From JANNPJ01 sp965200525 (GTDB lineage: Bacteria; Actinomycetota; Actinomycetes; Actinomycetales; Kineosporiaceae), in assembly GCA_965200525.1 (NCBI GenBank), contig OZ241368.1, positions 1,426,001-1,490,000 on the forward strand: a stretch of DNA of 64,000 nt, read 5' to 3'. The notes under the pieces are model-generated. The model searched no databases and was not told where the DNA came from. It saw nothing but the letters and a program-made list of their open reading frames with translations. Shown here one piece after another: positions 52,308 through 60,125 of this stretch. Position 1 is the stretch's first letter; each line of letters begins with the position of its first letter. A program made the translations under genes and the position numbers.

Positions 52308-52430
52308 ACCCGAACACTCCTCGTACATTCCACGAACCCACCGGCCATCCCGGCCCCGGACAGTGATCCTGCGGCCTCCCGCCCCCGGGCGGGCCGCACC
52401 AGAAGCCGATCACCGATCCGAGGAGTTGCG

Positions 52431-52898
52431 ATGCGCGTCATCACCAGTGTCTCCGCCGTGGGGCTGGCCGCCGGCCTGGCCCTGACCGGCGCCCATGTGG
52501 CCAGCGCGAGCACCCAGGCCGCACCCGTCGTGGCCGCCGCGCCCCAGGCCGCGGCCCAGCAGGCCGACATCACGCTGCCGTCCGGCGGGGTGCTGGAGAA
52601 GCGGGTCATCACGTTCTGCGCCCGGGTGCCGAAGCTGATCGAGCGGGCCGGCAAGGCCGAGACCCGGCTCAACGCCGACGCCGACACCAAGGGCTCACTG
52701 GCCTGGCTGAAGGCCCGCGAGGCCAAGGCCGAGGCCAACCACCACCCGCGGGTGGCCAAGCGGATCGAGCGCCGGATCGAGCGGCGCACCGACCGGCTGA
52801 AGAAGCTGCCGCAGGTCAAGACCCGGCTGGCCACGGCGGACAAGGAGTGCGCCACCCTCGACCTGCCCACTGCGACGCCGTCCAGCACCGCGTCATGA
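52431..52898 (+). CDS. Secreted protein of unknown function
   Basis: 155 aa with a Sec signal peptide (MRVITSVSAVGLAAGLALTG, cut after AxA near HVASAS). The mature part is helical and basic, with KRIERRIERRTDRLKK and two cysteines. It could be regulated by the preceding two-component system. The stop overlaps the start of the lipoprotein gene (ATGA). No family recognised. Confidence 0.75.
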   Translation: MRVITSVSAVGLAAGLALTGAHVASASTQAAPVVAAAPQAAAQQADITLPSGGVLEKRVITFCARVPKLIERAGKAETRLNADADTKGSLAWLKAREAKAEANHHPRVAKRIERRIERRTDRLKKLPQVKTRLATADKECATLDLPTATPSSTAS

Positions 52899-53170
52899 GG
52901 CCGGGTCGGTCAGCCACGGTCGGGGCCGCCCTGCTGATCCTGGCCCTGTCCGGCTGTGGCGCCGCCGGCCACGACCAGAGCATCACCTTCAACCCCGCCG
53001 GGACGGCCGCGCCTCAGGAGGGGAGCGTTTCGGCCGTCCCGGAGCCGAGCCGTACGAGCCCCGGCACCCCGGCCATCGACCATCAGTCGGCCGACCAGAT
53101 CGAGGGCGCTGTCAATGACGCCCAGGCCCTCCTCGACGGCCTGGACCACGACTTCGCTTCCGACTCCTGA
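52895..53170 (+). CDS. Small lipoprotein
   Basis: 91 aa. Lipobox ILALSGC near residue 24 after a short hydrophobic segment. The mature part is acidic and ends QALLDGLDHDFASDS. Coupled (ATGA) to the secreted protein gene, so the two exported proteins probably act together. Confidence 0.75.
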   Translation: MRPGRSATVGAALLILALSGCGAAGHDQSITFNPAGTAAPQEGSVSAVPEPSRTSPGTPAIDHQSADQIEGAVNDAQALLDGLDHDFASDS

Positions 53171-53179
53171 CCGGAGAGT

Positions 53180-54271
53180 TCAGAGCCGGGCCACGACGTC
53201 GGCCAGGGGTAGCGCGCGGACCGTGCGGCCGTCCCGGCCGGTGACGTTGGTGGCGGCCAGCAGGGTGGTGATCACCGCCTCCTCGGTGGCCTCGACCGCG
53301 GCGGCGAAGAACGGGTCCAGCTCGGAACCGCTCAGGGTCCGGCCGGCCGCCGGCCGGACCCTGTCCCCGCGCAGTCCGGTGGCCAGGGCCAGGAAGATCT
53401 CGCCCGAGCCGTGGCTGCCGTAGGAGCCGGTCCGGGCCAGGCCCAGCCCGGCCCGGCGGGCCAGCCGCCGGCAACCGTGGGCGTCGATCGGGGCGTCGGT
53501 GACCAGCACCACGATGCCCGACCCGATCGCCCCCCGATCCCGTTCGAGCGGCTCGGCCCCCGTCAACCGGGACAGCGAAGCCCCGACCGGCACCCCGGCC
53601 ACGGTCAGCCGCTCGGCCGCGCCGAAGTTGGCCAGCACCACGGCGGCCAGCGTGTGTCCGCCCGGCAGCAGCCGGGAGGCCGAGCCCACCCCGCCCTTCC
53701 AGCCCAGGCACTCCATCCCGGTGCCGGCTCCGACGCTGCCCTCCTGCGGCGCGGTCGCGGCCGGGGTGCCCGAGACCGTGGCCGCGGCGATCGCCGCGTC
53801 CCAGGCCGCGGCCACATCGGCATCGGCGAGCCGGGCCCGGCGCGGGTCGGACAGGCCGGAGTCGTCGCACTCGGCCACCAACGGGATCACCACGTCGTCC
53901 ACCCCGACCCGGGGGTCGCGCTCGGCCAGCAGCAGGCCGGCGGCGTCGTAGACCCGCCCGACCTGCATCGTCGAGGTGAGGAAGACCGGCGTCTCGGCCC
54001 GGCCCCACTCGGTCACGGTGATCAGTCCGGTGCACTCGCCCATCCCGTTCAGCACCGCCGCCCCGGCCGGCACCGGCGACCCGAAACCGTCGCCGGCCAG
54101 GTGCACCACGCTCACCCCGGTCCGGACCACGCCCCGGCCCACCGGTGGCGGCGGCTCGTCCAGCCGCAGGGTGAAGTGCCCGAGCCCGACCCCGGGGACG
54201 TCGTGGACCGAGCCGGTCGGGCCGCTCGGCAGCAGGCCGATCCGGCGGGGCAGATCCCGGGCTCGTGGCAT
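53180..54271 (-). CDS. P1/DmpA family N-terminal nucleophile peptidase
   Basis: 363 aa. Homologues self-cleave before a catalytic Ser; here the candidate region is PQEGSVGAGTGMECLGWKGG. NGMGECTGL and the late GSHGSGEIFLALATG are also typical of beta-peptidyl or D-amino acid-specific aminopeptidases (family S58). Start at ATG 54271, divergent from the deacetylase-like gene by 62 bp. Confidence 0.87.
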   Translation of the reverse strand: MPRARDLPRRIGLLPSGPTGSVHDVPGVGLGHFTLRLDEPPPPVGRGVVRTGVSVVHLAGDGFGSPVPAGAAVLNGMGECTGLITVTEWGRAETPVFLTSTMQVGRVYDAAGLLLAERDPRVGVDDVVIPLVAECDDSGLSDPRRARLADADVAAAWDAAIAAATVSGTPAATAPQEGSVGAGTGMECLGWKGGVGSASRLLPGGHTLAAVVLANFGAAERLTVAGVPVGASLSRLTGAEPLERDRGAIGSGIVVLVTDAPIDAHGCRRLARRAGLGLARTGSYGSHGSGEIFLALATGLRGDRVRPAAGRTLSGSELDPFFAAAVEATEEAVITTLLAATNVTGRDGRTVRALPLADVVARL

Positions 54272-54333
54272 CGGCCCAGCATGCCCCAGCCGATCCGGCC
54301 CCGGGAGGGCCCGGCGGATGCGAAACTCGGTCG

Positions 54334-55398
54334 GTGATCCCTTTTGTCTGGTCCGACACGGTCCTGCTGCACGACCCCCGGGACGAGGTGTGGGTCGGCC
54401 GGACCACGCCGGCCACCGAGTCGCCCCGGCGGGCCTCGGTGATCCGCGAGGCCCTGCTGGCCGCGGGCCATCCCGAACTGCCGGCCGGCTCGCACCCGGA
54501 CGAGGCGCTGACCGCCGTCCATCAGGCCGGCCTGATCGACTGGCTGCGGGAGGCCTCGACCGAGTGGGCCAAGGGGCCGTACCAGGAGCTGGTCGGCCAG
54601 GACCGGGTCGTGCCCTACGTGTTCCCGACCCCGATGATGACCGCCGGGATGCCCTGGCGGTACCCGCCGGCCACCCACGCCCGGGCCGGGATCTGGTGCT
54701 ACGACACGATGACCACGATCGGGCCGGGCACCTGGGAGGCGGCCCGGGCCGCGGCCGACGTCGCGCTGAGCGCCGCCGACCTGGTTGCCAGCGGCACCAG
54801 CCGGGCCGCCTACGCGCTCTGCCGCCCGCCCGGGCACCACGCCACCCCGGCCGGTTTCGGCGGCTCCTGCTATCTGAACAACGCGGCGATCGCGGCCCAG
54901 CGGCTGGCCTCGCTGGGCCGGCGGGTGGCCGTGATCGACATCGACGCGCACCACGGCAACGGCACCCAGGCGGTGTTCTGGCGCCGTCCGGACGTGTTCT
55001 ACGGCTCGGTGCACGTCGACCCGGGCGCCGGCTGGTTCCCGCACGTGCAGGGGTACGCCGACGAGGTCGGCGAGGGCGACGGCGAGGGCACCACGAGGAA
55101 CGAGCCGCTGGTTCCCGGAACCGGAGACATCCACTGGGTGGAAGCCGTCGCCCGACTGGCGGAAGCCGCGATCGAGTTCCGGGCCGAGGCCCTGGTCATT
55201 TCGCTGGGCCTGGACGCGGCCGAGGCCGACCCCGAGAGCCCGCTACGGGTCAGCGAAAAGGGTTACGCCGGAGCCGGTCGGCTGCTGGCCGGGCTCGAGC
55301 TGCCGACCGTCCTGATCCAGGAGGGCGGCTACCACCTGCCGTCCCTGGGCGACCTGGTGGTCGGCGTTCTGGCAGGATTCGCGCCGTGGAACGCGTAA
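54334..55398 (+). CDS. Histone deacetylase-like / acetylpolyamine amidohydrolase family protein
   Basis: 354 aa from a GTG. Catalytic His pair and metal ligands: RPPGHHATPAGFGGSCYLNN, VAVIDIDAHHGNGTQAVF, and LVISLGLDAAEADP. These deacetylate acetylated amines such as polyamines, or hydrolyse related amides, with zinc. Overlaps the VOC gene start by 13 bp. Confidence 0.9.
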   Translation: MIPFVWSDTVLLHDPRDEVWVGRTTPATESPRRASVIREALLAAGHPELPAGSHPDEALTAVHQAGLIDWLREASTEWAKGPYQELVGQDRVVPYVFPTPMMTAGMPWRYPPATHARAGIWCYDTMTTIGPGTWEAARAAADVALSAADLVASGTSRAAYALCRPPGHHATPAGFGGSCYLNNAAIAAQRLASLGRRVAVIDIDAHHGNGTQAVFWRRPDVFYGSVHVDPGAGWFPHVQGYADEVGEGDGEGTTRNEPLVPGTGDIHWVEAVARLAEAAIEFRAEALVISLGLDAAEADPESPLRVSEKGYAGAGRLLAGLELPTVLIQEGGYHLPSLGDLVVGVLAGFAPWNA

Positions 55399-55769
55399 CG
55401 GGCATCGGGGGCCTCTTCTTTCGCAGCCACGACCCCGGCGGTCTGGCCGCCTGGTACGAGCGGCATCTGGGCGTGACGCCGGTGCCACTGACCTACGGTG
55501 AGGCCTCCTGGCAGCAGGAGGCCGGACCGACGGTGTTCGCCGCCTTCGACGCCGGCACCGATCATTTCGGCCGGCCCCAGCAGCAGTGGATGGTCAACTT
55601 CCGGGTCCGCGATCTGGACGCCATGGTCCGCCAACTGCGGGCCGACGGGCTCCTCGTCGAGGTCGACGAGGAGATCTACCCCAACGGCCGGTTCGCCCGG
55701 GTGCACGACCCGGAGGGCAACCCGGTCGAACTGTGGCAGCCGGAAGACGTCCCGGCCGATCCGGCATGA
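55386..55769 (+). CDS. VOC/glyoxalase-fold protein
   Basis: 127 aa from a GTG inside the end of the deacetylase-like gene. Pattern: GGLFFRSHDPGGLAAWYERH start and RVHDPEGNPVELWQP end, the usual VOC metal-site region with the closing Glu. Enzyme or binding role unknown. Confidence 0.82.
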   Translation: MERVTGIGGLFFRSHDPGGLAAWYERHLGVTPVPLTYGEASWQQEAGPTVFAAFDAGTDHFGRPQQQWMVNFRVRDLDAMVRQLRADGLLVEVDEEIYPNGRFARVHDPEGNPVELWQPEDVPADPA

Positions 55770-55779
55770 ACGGGCCGGT

Positions 55780-56247
55780 ATGAGCGGGCCGGGCGAGCTC
55801 GTTCTCACCGACGTCCTCACCGACAGCCCGGAAGCGGCCGTGTTGATCGCCGAGCTGCAGCAGTACTACGTGCGGATCTACGGCGGCGAGGACCGGACCC
55901 CGGTGGCGGCGGGCGAGTTCGGGCCCCCGGACGGCGTCTTCGTGCTGGCCCGGCTGGACGGCGATCTGGCCGGCTGCGCGGCGCTGCGCCGCCACGACGC
56001 CGAGGCGGCCGAGCTGAAGCGGCTCTACGTGCGACCGGCCTACCGGCGGCTCGGGCTGGCCCGGCGGCTGATGGCGGCGATGGAGGACCGGGCCCGCGGG
56101 CTCGGCTACCGCCGGCTGGTGCTGGAGACCGGATCCAGGCAGCCCGAGGCGGTGCTGCTGTACGAGGCGCTCGGCTACCGGCGGACCGACAACTTCGGCT
56201 ACCACCAGGAGTCGCCCAGCGTGCGCTCGTTCGTCAGGTCGCTCTAG
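55780..56247 (+). CDS. GNAT family N-acetyltransferase
   Basis: 155 aa. Acetyl-CoA motif A: LKRLYVRPAYRRLGLARRLM; motif B region YEALGYRRTDNFGYH. Its stop lies 14 bp inside the convergent nuoH gene end, marking the right edge of the segment that splits the nuo genes. Confidence 0.88.
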   Translation: MSGPGELVLTDVLTDSPEAAVLIAELQQYYVRIYGGEDRTPVAAGEFGPPDGVFVLARLDGDLAGCAALRRHDAEAAELKRLYVRPAYRRLGLARRLMAAMEDRARGLGYRRLVLETGSRQPEAVLLYEALGYRRTDNFGYHQESPSVRSFVRSL

Positions 56248-57208
56248 CCACCACCACCACGGCGGTCAGGGCCAGCTGAGCCAGCCCCAGCGGCACCAGC
56301 ACGCCCCAGGCCAGGCGCTGCAACTGGTCCTCCCGCAGCCGGGGCCATGACACCCGGACCCAGATCACCAAGAACGCGACGGCGAACGCCTTGAGCAGGG
56401 TCCAGAGCGGGCCGAGGGTGCCGGAGAACGGGCCGTGCCAGCCACCGAGGAAGAGCACCGCGGTCAAGGCCGAGAGCACCACGATCCCGGCGTACTCGGC
56501 CAGCAGGAACAGCGCGAACCGCAGCCCGGTGTACTCGGTGTACGGGCCGACCACCAGCTCGGAGTCGGCCAGCGGCATGTCGAACGGCGGCCGTTGCACC
56601 TCGGCCAGGCCGGCCACCACAAAGATGACCATGGCCGGGCCCTGCCAGATCAGCCACCACCAGTGCCAGGCGTTCGCGATACCAACCAGCGACAGCGTGC
56701 CCGCCGCCATCGCCACGCTGGCCGCGGCGAGCACCAGAGGCAGCTCGTAGGCCAGCAGCTGGGCGGCCGAGCGCATGGCGCCGAGCAGGGCGTACTTGTT
56801 GGCACTGGACCAGCCGGCCATCAGCGTGCCGAGCACCGCGATGGTGCTCGCGGCCAGCACGAACAGCAGCCCGGCGTCGAGGTCGGCGGCCACCCAGGTC
56901 GGGCTGAGCGGGATCGCGGCCAGGGCCACCAGGTACGGCACCAGGGCCACCGCCGGGGCCAGCCGGAACACGCTGCGGTCGGCCGCGGTCGGCACGACGT
57001 CCTCCTTCTGGAGGAACTTGACCCCGTCGGCCATCAGCTGGGCCCAGCCGTGAAAACCCCCGGCGTACATCGGCCCGAGCCGGCCCTGCATGTGGGCCAT
57101 CACCTTGTGCTCGGTCTGGCCGACCAGCAGGGGCAGGGTGAGGAAGGCGACCAGCACGACCACCGCGCGGACCACGACCTCGACCAGCAGCGAGACGTCG
57201 ACGCTCAC
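56234..57208 (-). CDS. nuoH: NADH-quinone oxidoreductase-like subunit H
   Basis: 324 aa from GTG 57208, overlapping the nuoC stop (GTGA). Conserved quinone-site elements: GVKFLQKEDVVPTAADR, LAEVQRPPFDMPLADSELVV and the YTEYTGLRFALFLLAEY loop. About eight membrane helices. It links the peripheral and membrane arms. The expected next gene, nuoI, is 20.7 kb downstream, not adjacent. Confidence 0.94.
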   Translation of the reverse strand: MSVDVSLLVEVVVRAVVVLVAFLTLPLLVGQTEHKVMAHMQGRLGPMYAGGFHGWAQLMADGVKFLQKEDVVPTAADRSVFRLAPAVALVPYLVALAAIPLSPTWVAADLDAGLLFVLAASTIAVLGTLMAGWSSANKYALLGAMRSAAQLLAYELPLVLAAASVAMAAGTLSLVGIANAWHWWWLIWQGPAMVIFVVAGLAEVQRPPFDMPLADSELVVGPYTEYTGLRFALFLLAEYAGIVVLSALTAVLFLGGWHGPFSGTLGPLWTLLKAFAVAFLVIWVRVSWPRLREDQLQRLAWGVLVPLGLAQLALTAVVVVARAT

Positions 57209-58053
57209 GCCTCGGTGCCCTTCGACTCGGTCGGCGCGGGTTCGGTCGGCGCGGGTTCGGTCGGCGCCGGTTCGGTCGGCGCGGGTTCGGTCGGCGCCGG
57301 TTCGTGCGGGCCCCATGACGGGTCCGGCACACCGGGCGGCTGGATCTTGCGGCGGGACGGCGCCTTGGCCCCCGAGTCGCCCGGATCCTTGGCCCCGGGC
57401 CAGGCCTTGGCCGCACGGGCGGCCAGCACGAACGACTTGCGCAGCGGCGTCCCCTCGAACCCGTCCGGCAGCAGCAACGGCCGGATCTCCAGGCCGGAGC
57501 CGTCGTCGAAGTCGCTGAAGTCGAGGCCGAACATCTCCAGGGTCTCCCGCTCGTGCCAGGCCACACCGGGCCAGACCGAGGTCAGGCTGGGCAGTTTCAG
57601 GGCGGTGTCGGCGACCCGGGTGCGCAGCATCAGCCGGCGGACCCGGGGCGGGCCGACGTCCCGGCGCTGAGCCCGGTCCTGTTCGCCGCGGACCCCGGCC
57701 GAGGACGTGGCCACCACGTGCAGCACGACGTCGAGGCCGGCCGGGTCGCCGTCCGGCTGGTCGACGGCCGAGAGCCAGTCGATGAAGTCCAGGCCGAGGA
57801 CGTCACGGGCGTGGTGGGCGGCGGCCAGCCAGGCGGCGGCGGGCACGTCGATCACCGGGGTGCCCGCGCCGTCCCGGCTGACCCGGGCCTCATGGTCGGC
57901 GGCCAGCGAGAAGCCGACCGCGAGCGCGGCGTCCTCGGCCTGTTGCCGTTCCAACGGATCACTCGGCGCCGACGGGTCGCCCGACGCCGGCTCAGTCATC
58001 GACGGCGGCTCAGTCATCGACGGCGGCTCAGTCATCGATGGCGGCTCAGTCAT
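57205..58053 (-). CDS. nuoC: NADH-quinone oxidoreductase-like subunit C with repetitive ends
   Basis: 282 aa if the first ATG (58053) is used. The 30-kDa subunit core includes FIDWLSAVDQPDGD, VWPGVAWHERETLEMFGLDF and RPLLLPDGFEGTPLRKSF. The N terminus is made of SMTEPP repeats and the C terminus of five PAPTE repeats; both are outside the core. It is not fused to NuoD, and nuoD does not follow. Three more in-frame ATGs (58035, 58017, 57999) are possible starts. Confidence 0.92.
   Translation of the reverse strand: MTEPPSMTEPPSMTEPPSMTEPASGDPSAPSDPLERQQAEDAALAVGFSLAADHEARVSRDGAGTPVIDVPAAAWLAAAHHARDVLGLDFIDWLSAVDQPDGDPAGLDVVLHVVATSSAGVRGEQDRAQRRDVGPPRVRRLMLRTRVADTALKLPSLTSVWPGVAWHERETLEMFGLDFSDFDDGSGLEIRPLLLPDGFEGTPLRKSFVLAARAAKAWPGAKDPGDSGAKAPSRRKIQPPGVPDPSWGPHEPAPTEPAPTEPAPTEPAPTEPAPTESKGTEA
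57226..57300 (-). repeat. Five 15-bp tandem repeats encoding PAPTE at the NuoC C terminus
   Basis: Five consecutive 15-bp units (ttcggtcggcgcggg type, small variations) reading PAPTE on the coding strand. Likely a flexible, rigid-rod-like Pro/Thr tail. Confidence 0.88.
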
Positions 58054-58054
58054 C
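57983..58054 (-). repeat. Four 18-bp tandem repeats spanning the nuoB-nuoC junction
   Basis: Four units of gacggcggctcagtcatc (two identical, two with one change). Each contains an ATG for the nuoC frame; the rightmost also holds the nuoB stop codon. Confidence 0.88.
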
Positions 58055-58750
58055 GATGCCGTCCGGCCCGCCGCCCGGGGCCGCCGGGGCGATCCGGGCC
58101 GCACCCGCCGCCGGGACCAGCCCCCGGCTGAGCGAGGCCGCCCCGCGCCGGCGCGGCCGCCCGTACCGGTGAGCCAGGTTCTCGCCGGCGATCTTTTCCT
58201 GCAGCTTGATGATGCCCTGCAGCAGGGCCTCGGGCCGGGGCGGGCAGCCGGGAACGTAGACGTCGATCGGGATGATCTGGTCGACGCCCTTGGTCACGCA
58301 GTACGAGTCCCAGTAGGGGCCGCCCGAGTTGGAGCAGGCGCCGAACGAGATCGCGTACTTGGGTTCGGGCATCTGCTCCCAGAGCCGGCGGACGGCGGGG
58401 GCCATCTTGTCGGTGACGGTGCCCGAGACCACCATCAGGTCGGCCTGCCGGGGGCCGTGGGCGAACGGGATCACGCCCAGCCGGATGAAGTCGTGCCGGG
58501 CCATGCTGGCCGCGATGAACTCGATCGCGCAGCAGGCCAGGCCGAAGTTGAAGACCCAGAGGCTGTAGCGGCGGCCCCAGTTGAGCACCAGCCGGAGCGG
58601 GTAGGGGGCCAGCCCGGCGACCGGCCCGATCGAGGGCTCGTAGCCCGGCGGCGGCATCACCACCGGCATCGGCAGGGCCACGGCACCGCGGCTGGTCGCG
58701 GGCGGTCGTGAGCCCGGGCGTGAGCCGGACCCGAGGGTGTCTAGGTCCAT
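58046..58750 (-). CDS. nuoB: NADH-quinone oxidoreductase-like subunit B
   Basis: 234 aa. The four N2-cluster cysteines are present: the pair in FGLACCAIEF, then GACSNSGGPYWDSYC region and VYVPGCPPRPEALLQG. The N-terminal 40 residues and a C-terminal 45-residue Ala/Arg/Gly tail are extra. ATG at 58750 overlaps the nuoA end by 10 bp. Confidence 0.94.
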   Translation of the reverse strand: MDLDTLGSGSRPGSRPPATSRGAVALPMPVVMPPPGYEPSIGPVAGLAPYPLRLVLNWGRRYSLWVFNFGLACCAIEFIAASMARHDFIRLGVIPFAHGPRQADLMVVSGTVTDKMAPAVRRLWEQMPEPKYAISFGACSNSGGPYWDSYCVTKGVDQIIPIDVYVPGCPPRPEALLQGIIKLQEKIAGENLAHRYGRPRRRGAASLSRGLVPAAGAARIAPAAPGGGPDGIDD

Positions 58751-59103
58751 CTCAGGGCTCCCCGGCGGAAGGCGTGCAGCAACCCCAGGGCGACGATGCC
58801 GAGGAAGACGCCCATCTCGGCCAGGGTGGCCCAGCCGAACCGGGCGACCACGGTGGCCCACGGGAACAGGTACACGGCGTCGACGGCGAACACGACGTAG
58901 AGGAAGGCGTAGAGGTAGTAGCGGATCTGGCTCTGGGCCCAGCCCGAGCCGACCGCGTCGACCCCGCTCTCGTAGGTCAGCGGCTTCTCGGGCGAGGGAA
59001 CGTCGGGACGCAGCAGGCGGGCCGCGCCCATCGCGCCGACGAACAGCAGGACGCCGGACAGCAGCACCGCCCCGACGACCAGATACGAGTGCTCACCGGC
59101 CAT
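58741..59103 (-). CDS. nuoA: NADH-quinone oxidoreductase-like subunit A
   Basis: 120 aa with three membrane helices. Diagnostic loop TYESGVDAVGSGWAQSQIRY followed by FVVFAVDAVYLFPWATVVAR-type helix. First gene of the operon; its promoter should lie in the 122 bp shared with the divergent amino-acid transporter. Confidence 0.94.
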   Translation of the reverse strand: MAGEHSYLVVGAVLLSGVLLFVGAMGAARLLRPDVPSPEKPLTYESGVDAVGSGWAQSQIRYYLYAFLYVVFAVDAVYLFPWATVVARFGWATLAEMGVFLGIVALGLLHAFRRGALRWT

Positions 59104-59225
59104 GGCGGGACTCTACTGGTCGAGCCCGCCCCGCAGCCGCTGGTGGCGGCGGTCACATTCTCAACCACATTGGTGCCGACAGCTACACTCGGCCCTCCGG
59201 ACCCAGTCTGATCAGGAGTTATTCG

Positions 59226-60125
59226 ATGTCCTCGCTACGCGCCCCCGTCACCGCCGGTGCTGTTCTGCTCACCCTGCTGGTGGCCGGCTGCGCCCCTCAG
59301 GACTCGAACTCCGACGCCGCGGCGCCGGCGCCGACCACCGGTGCCGCCGGCGCGACCGCCTCGGCGACGGCGTCCTGCTCGCCCACCACGATGCCGACGA
59401 AGACCGCCGGCACGCTGACCTTCGGCACCGACAAGCCGGCCTACGACCCGTGGTTCAGCGGTGGCGAGCCGACCAACGGCAAGGGCTTCGAGTCGGCCGT
59501 GGCCTACGCCGTCGCCAAGCAGCTCGGGTACGAGAATGCGCAGGTCAAGTGGGTGACGGCGTCTTTCACGTCGGCGATCCAGCCGGGCCGCAAGCCGTTC
59601 GACGCCGACATCAACCAGTTCTCGATCACCGCGACCCGGAAGAAAGCGGTCGACTTCTCCTCCGGCTACTACGACGTCCGCCAGGCCGTGGTCGCGATCA
59701 AGGGCAGCAAGGCCGCCTCGGCCACCACCCTGGCGGCGTTGAAGAACGTGAAGCTCGGCGCCCAGGTCGGCACCACGAGCTACCAGACGATCACCGACGT
59801 CATCAAGCCGAGCAAGACCGCGGCCGTCTACGACGACAACGACAAGGCCAAGCTGGCGCTGGCCAACGGCCAGATCGACGGACTGGTGGTCGACCTGCCG
59901 ACCGCGCTGTACCTGGCCGCGGCCGAGATCAAGAACGGTGTCGTCGTCGGGCAACTGCCCGGCACCACCGGTGACGTCGAGCAGTTCGGCCTGGTGCTGT
60001 CCAAGGGCAGCTCGCTGACCAGCTGCATCAGCCAGGCCGTCGACGCACTGCGGACCGACGGCACCCTGAAGACGCTGGAGGCGACCTGGCTGACCGACGC
60101 GGCCGGCGCCCCCGAACTGAAGTGA
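59226..60125 (+). CDS. Polar amino-acid ABC transporter substrate-binding lipoprotein
   Basis: 299 aa. Lipoprotein signal with lipobox LLVAGC. SBP_bac_3 body: FGTDKPAYDPWFSGGEPTNG, KGFESAVAYAVAKQLGY, NQFSITATRKKAVDFSSGYY. AGGAG lies eight bases before the ATG. Binds a polar amino acid (glutamine, glutamate, arginine or similar) for the permease and ATPase that follow. Confidence 0.92.
   Translation: MSSLRAPVTAGAVLLTLLVAGCAPQDSNSDAAAPAPTTGAAGATASATASCSPTTMPTKTAGTLTFGTDKPAYDPWFSGGEPTNGKGFESAVAYAVAKQLGYENAQVKWVTASFTSAIQPGRKPFDADINQFSITATRKKAVDFSSGYYDVRQAVVAIKGSKAASATTLAALKNVKLGAQVGTTSYQTITDVIKPSKTAAVYDDNDKAKLALANGQIDGLVVDLPTALYLAAAEIKNGVVVGQLPGTTGDVEQFGLVLSKGSSLTSCISQAVDALRTDGTLKTLEATWLTDAAGAPELK

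Noticed and set aside
35575..56233. The segment splitting the nuo genes considered as a phage, IS or integrative element
   Set aside because: No integrase, transposase, relaxase or flanking tRNA copy seen; base composition is like the rest.
56435..57670. 411-codon plus-strand frame opposite nuoH and nuoC
   Set aside because: Antisense of clear complex I genes, with Gln/Arg/His-rich shadow composition.
57226..58054. Short tandem repeats considered as a CRISPR array
   Set aside because: Units are 15 and 18 bp head to tail without spacers and lie in frame within nuoC.
59104..59225. Promoter boxes for nuoA and the amino-acid transporter
   Set aside because: TACACT at 59184 is -10-like, but no -35 box at good spacing could be defined.
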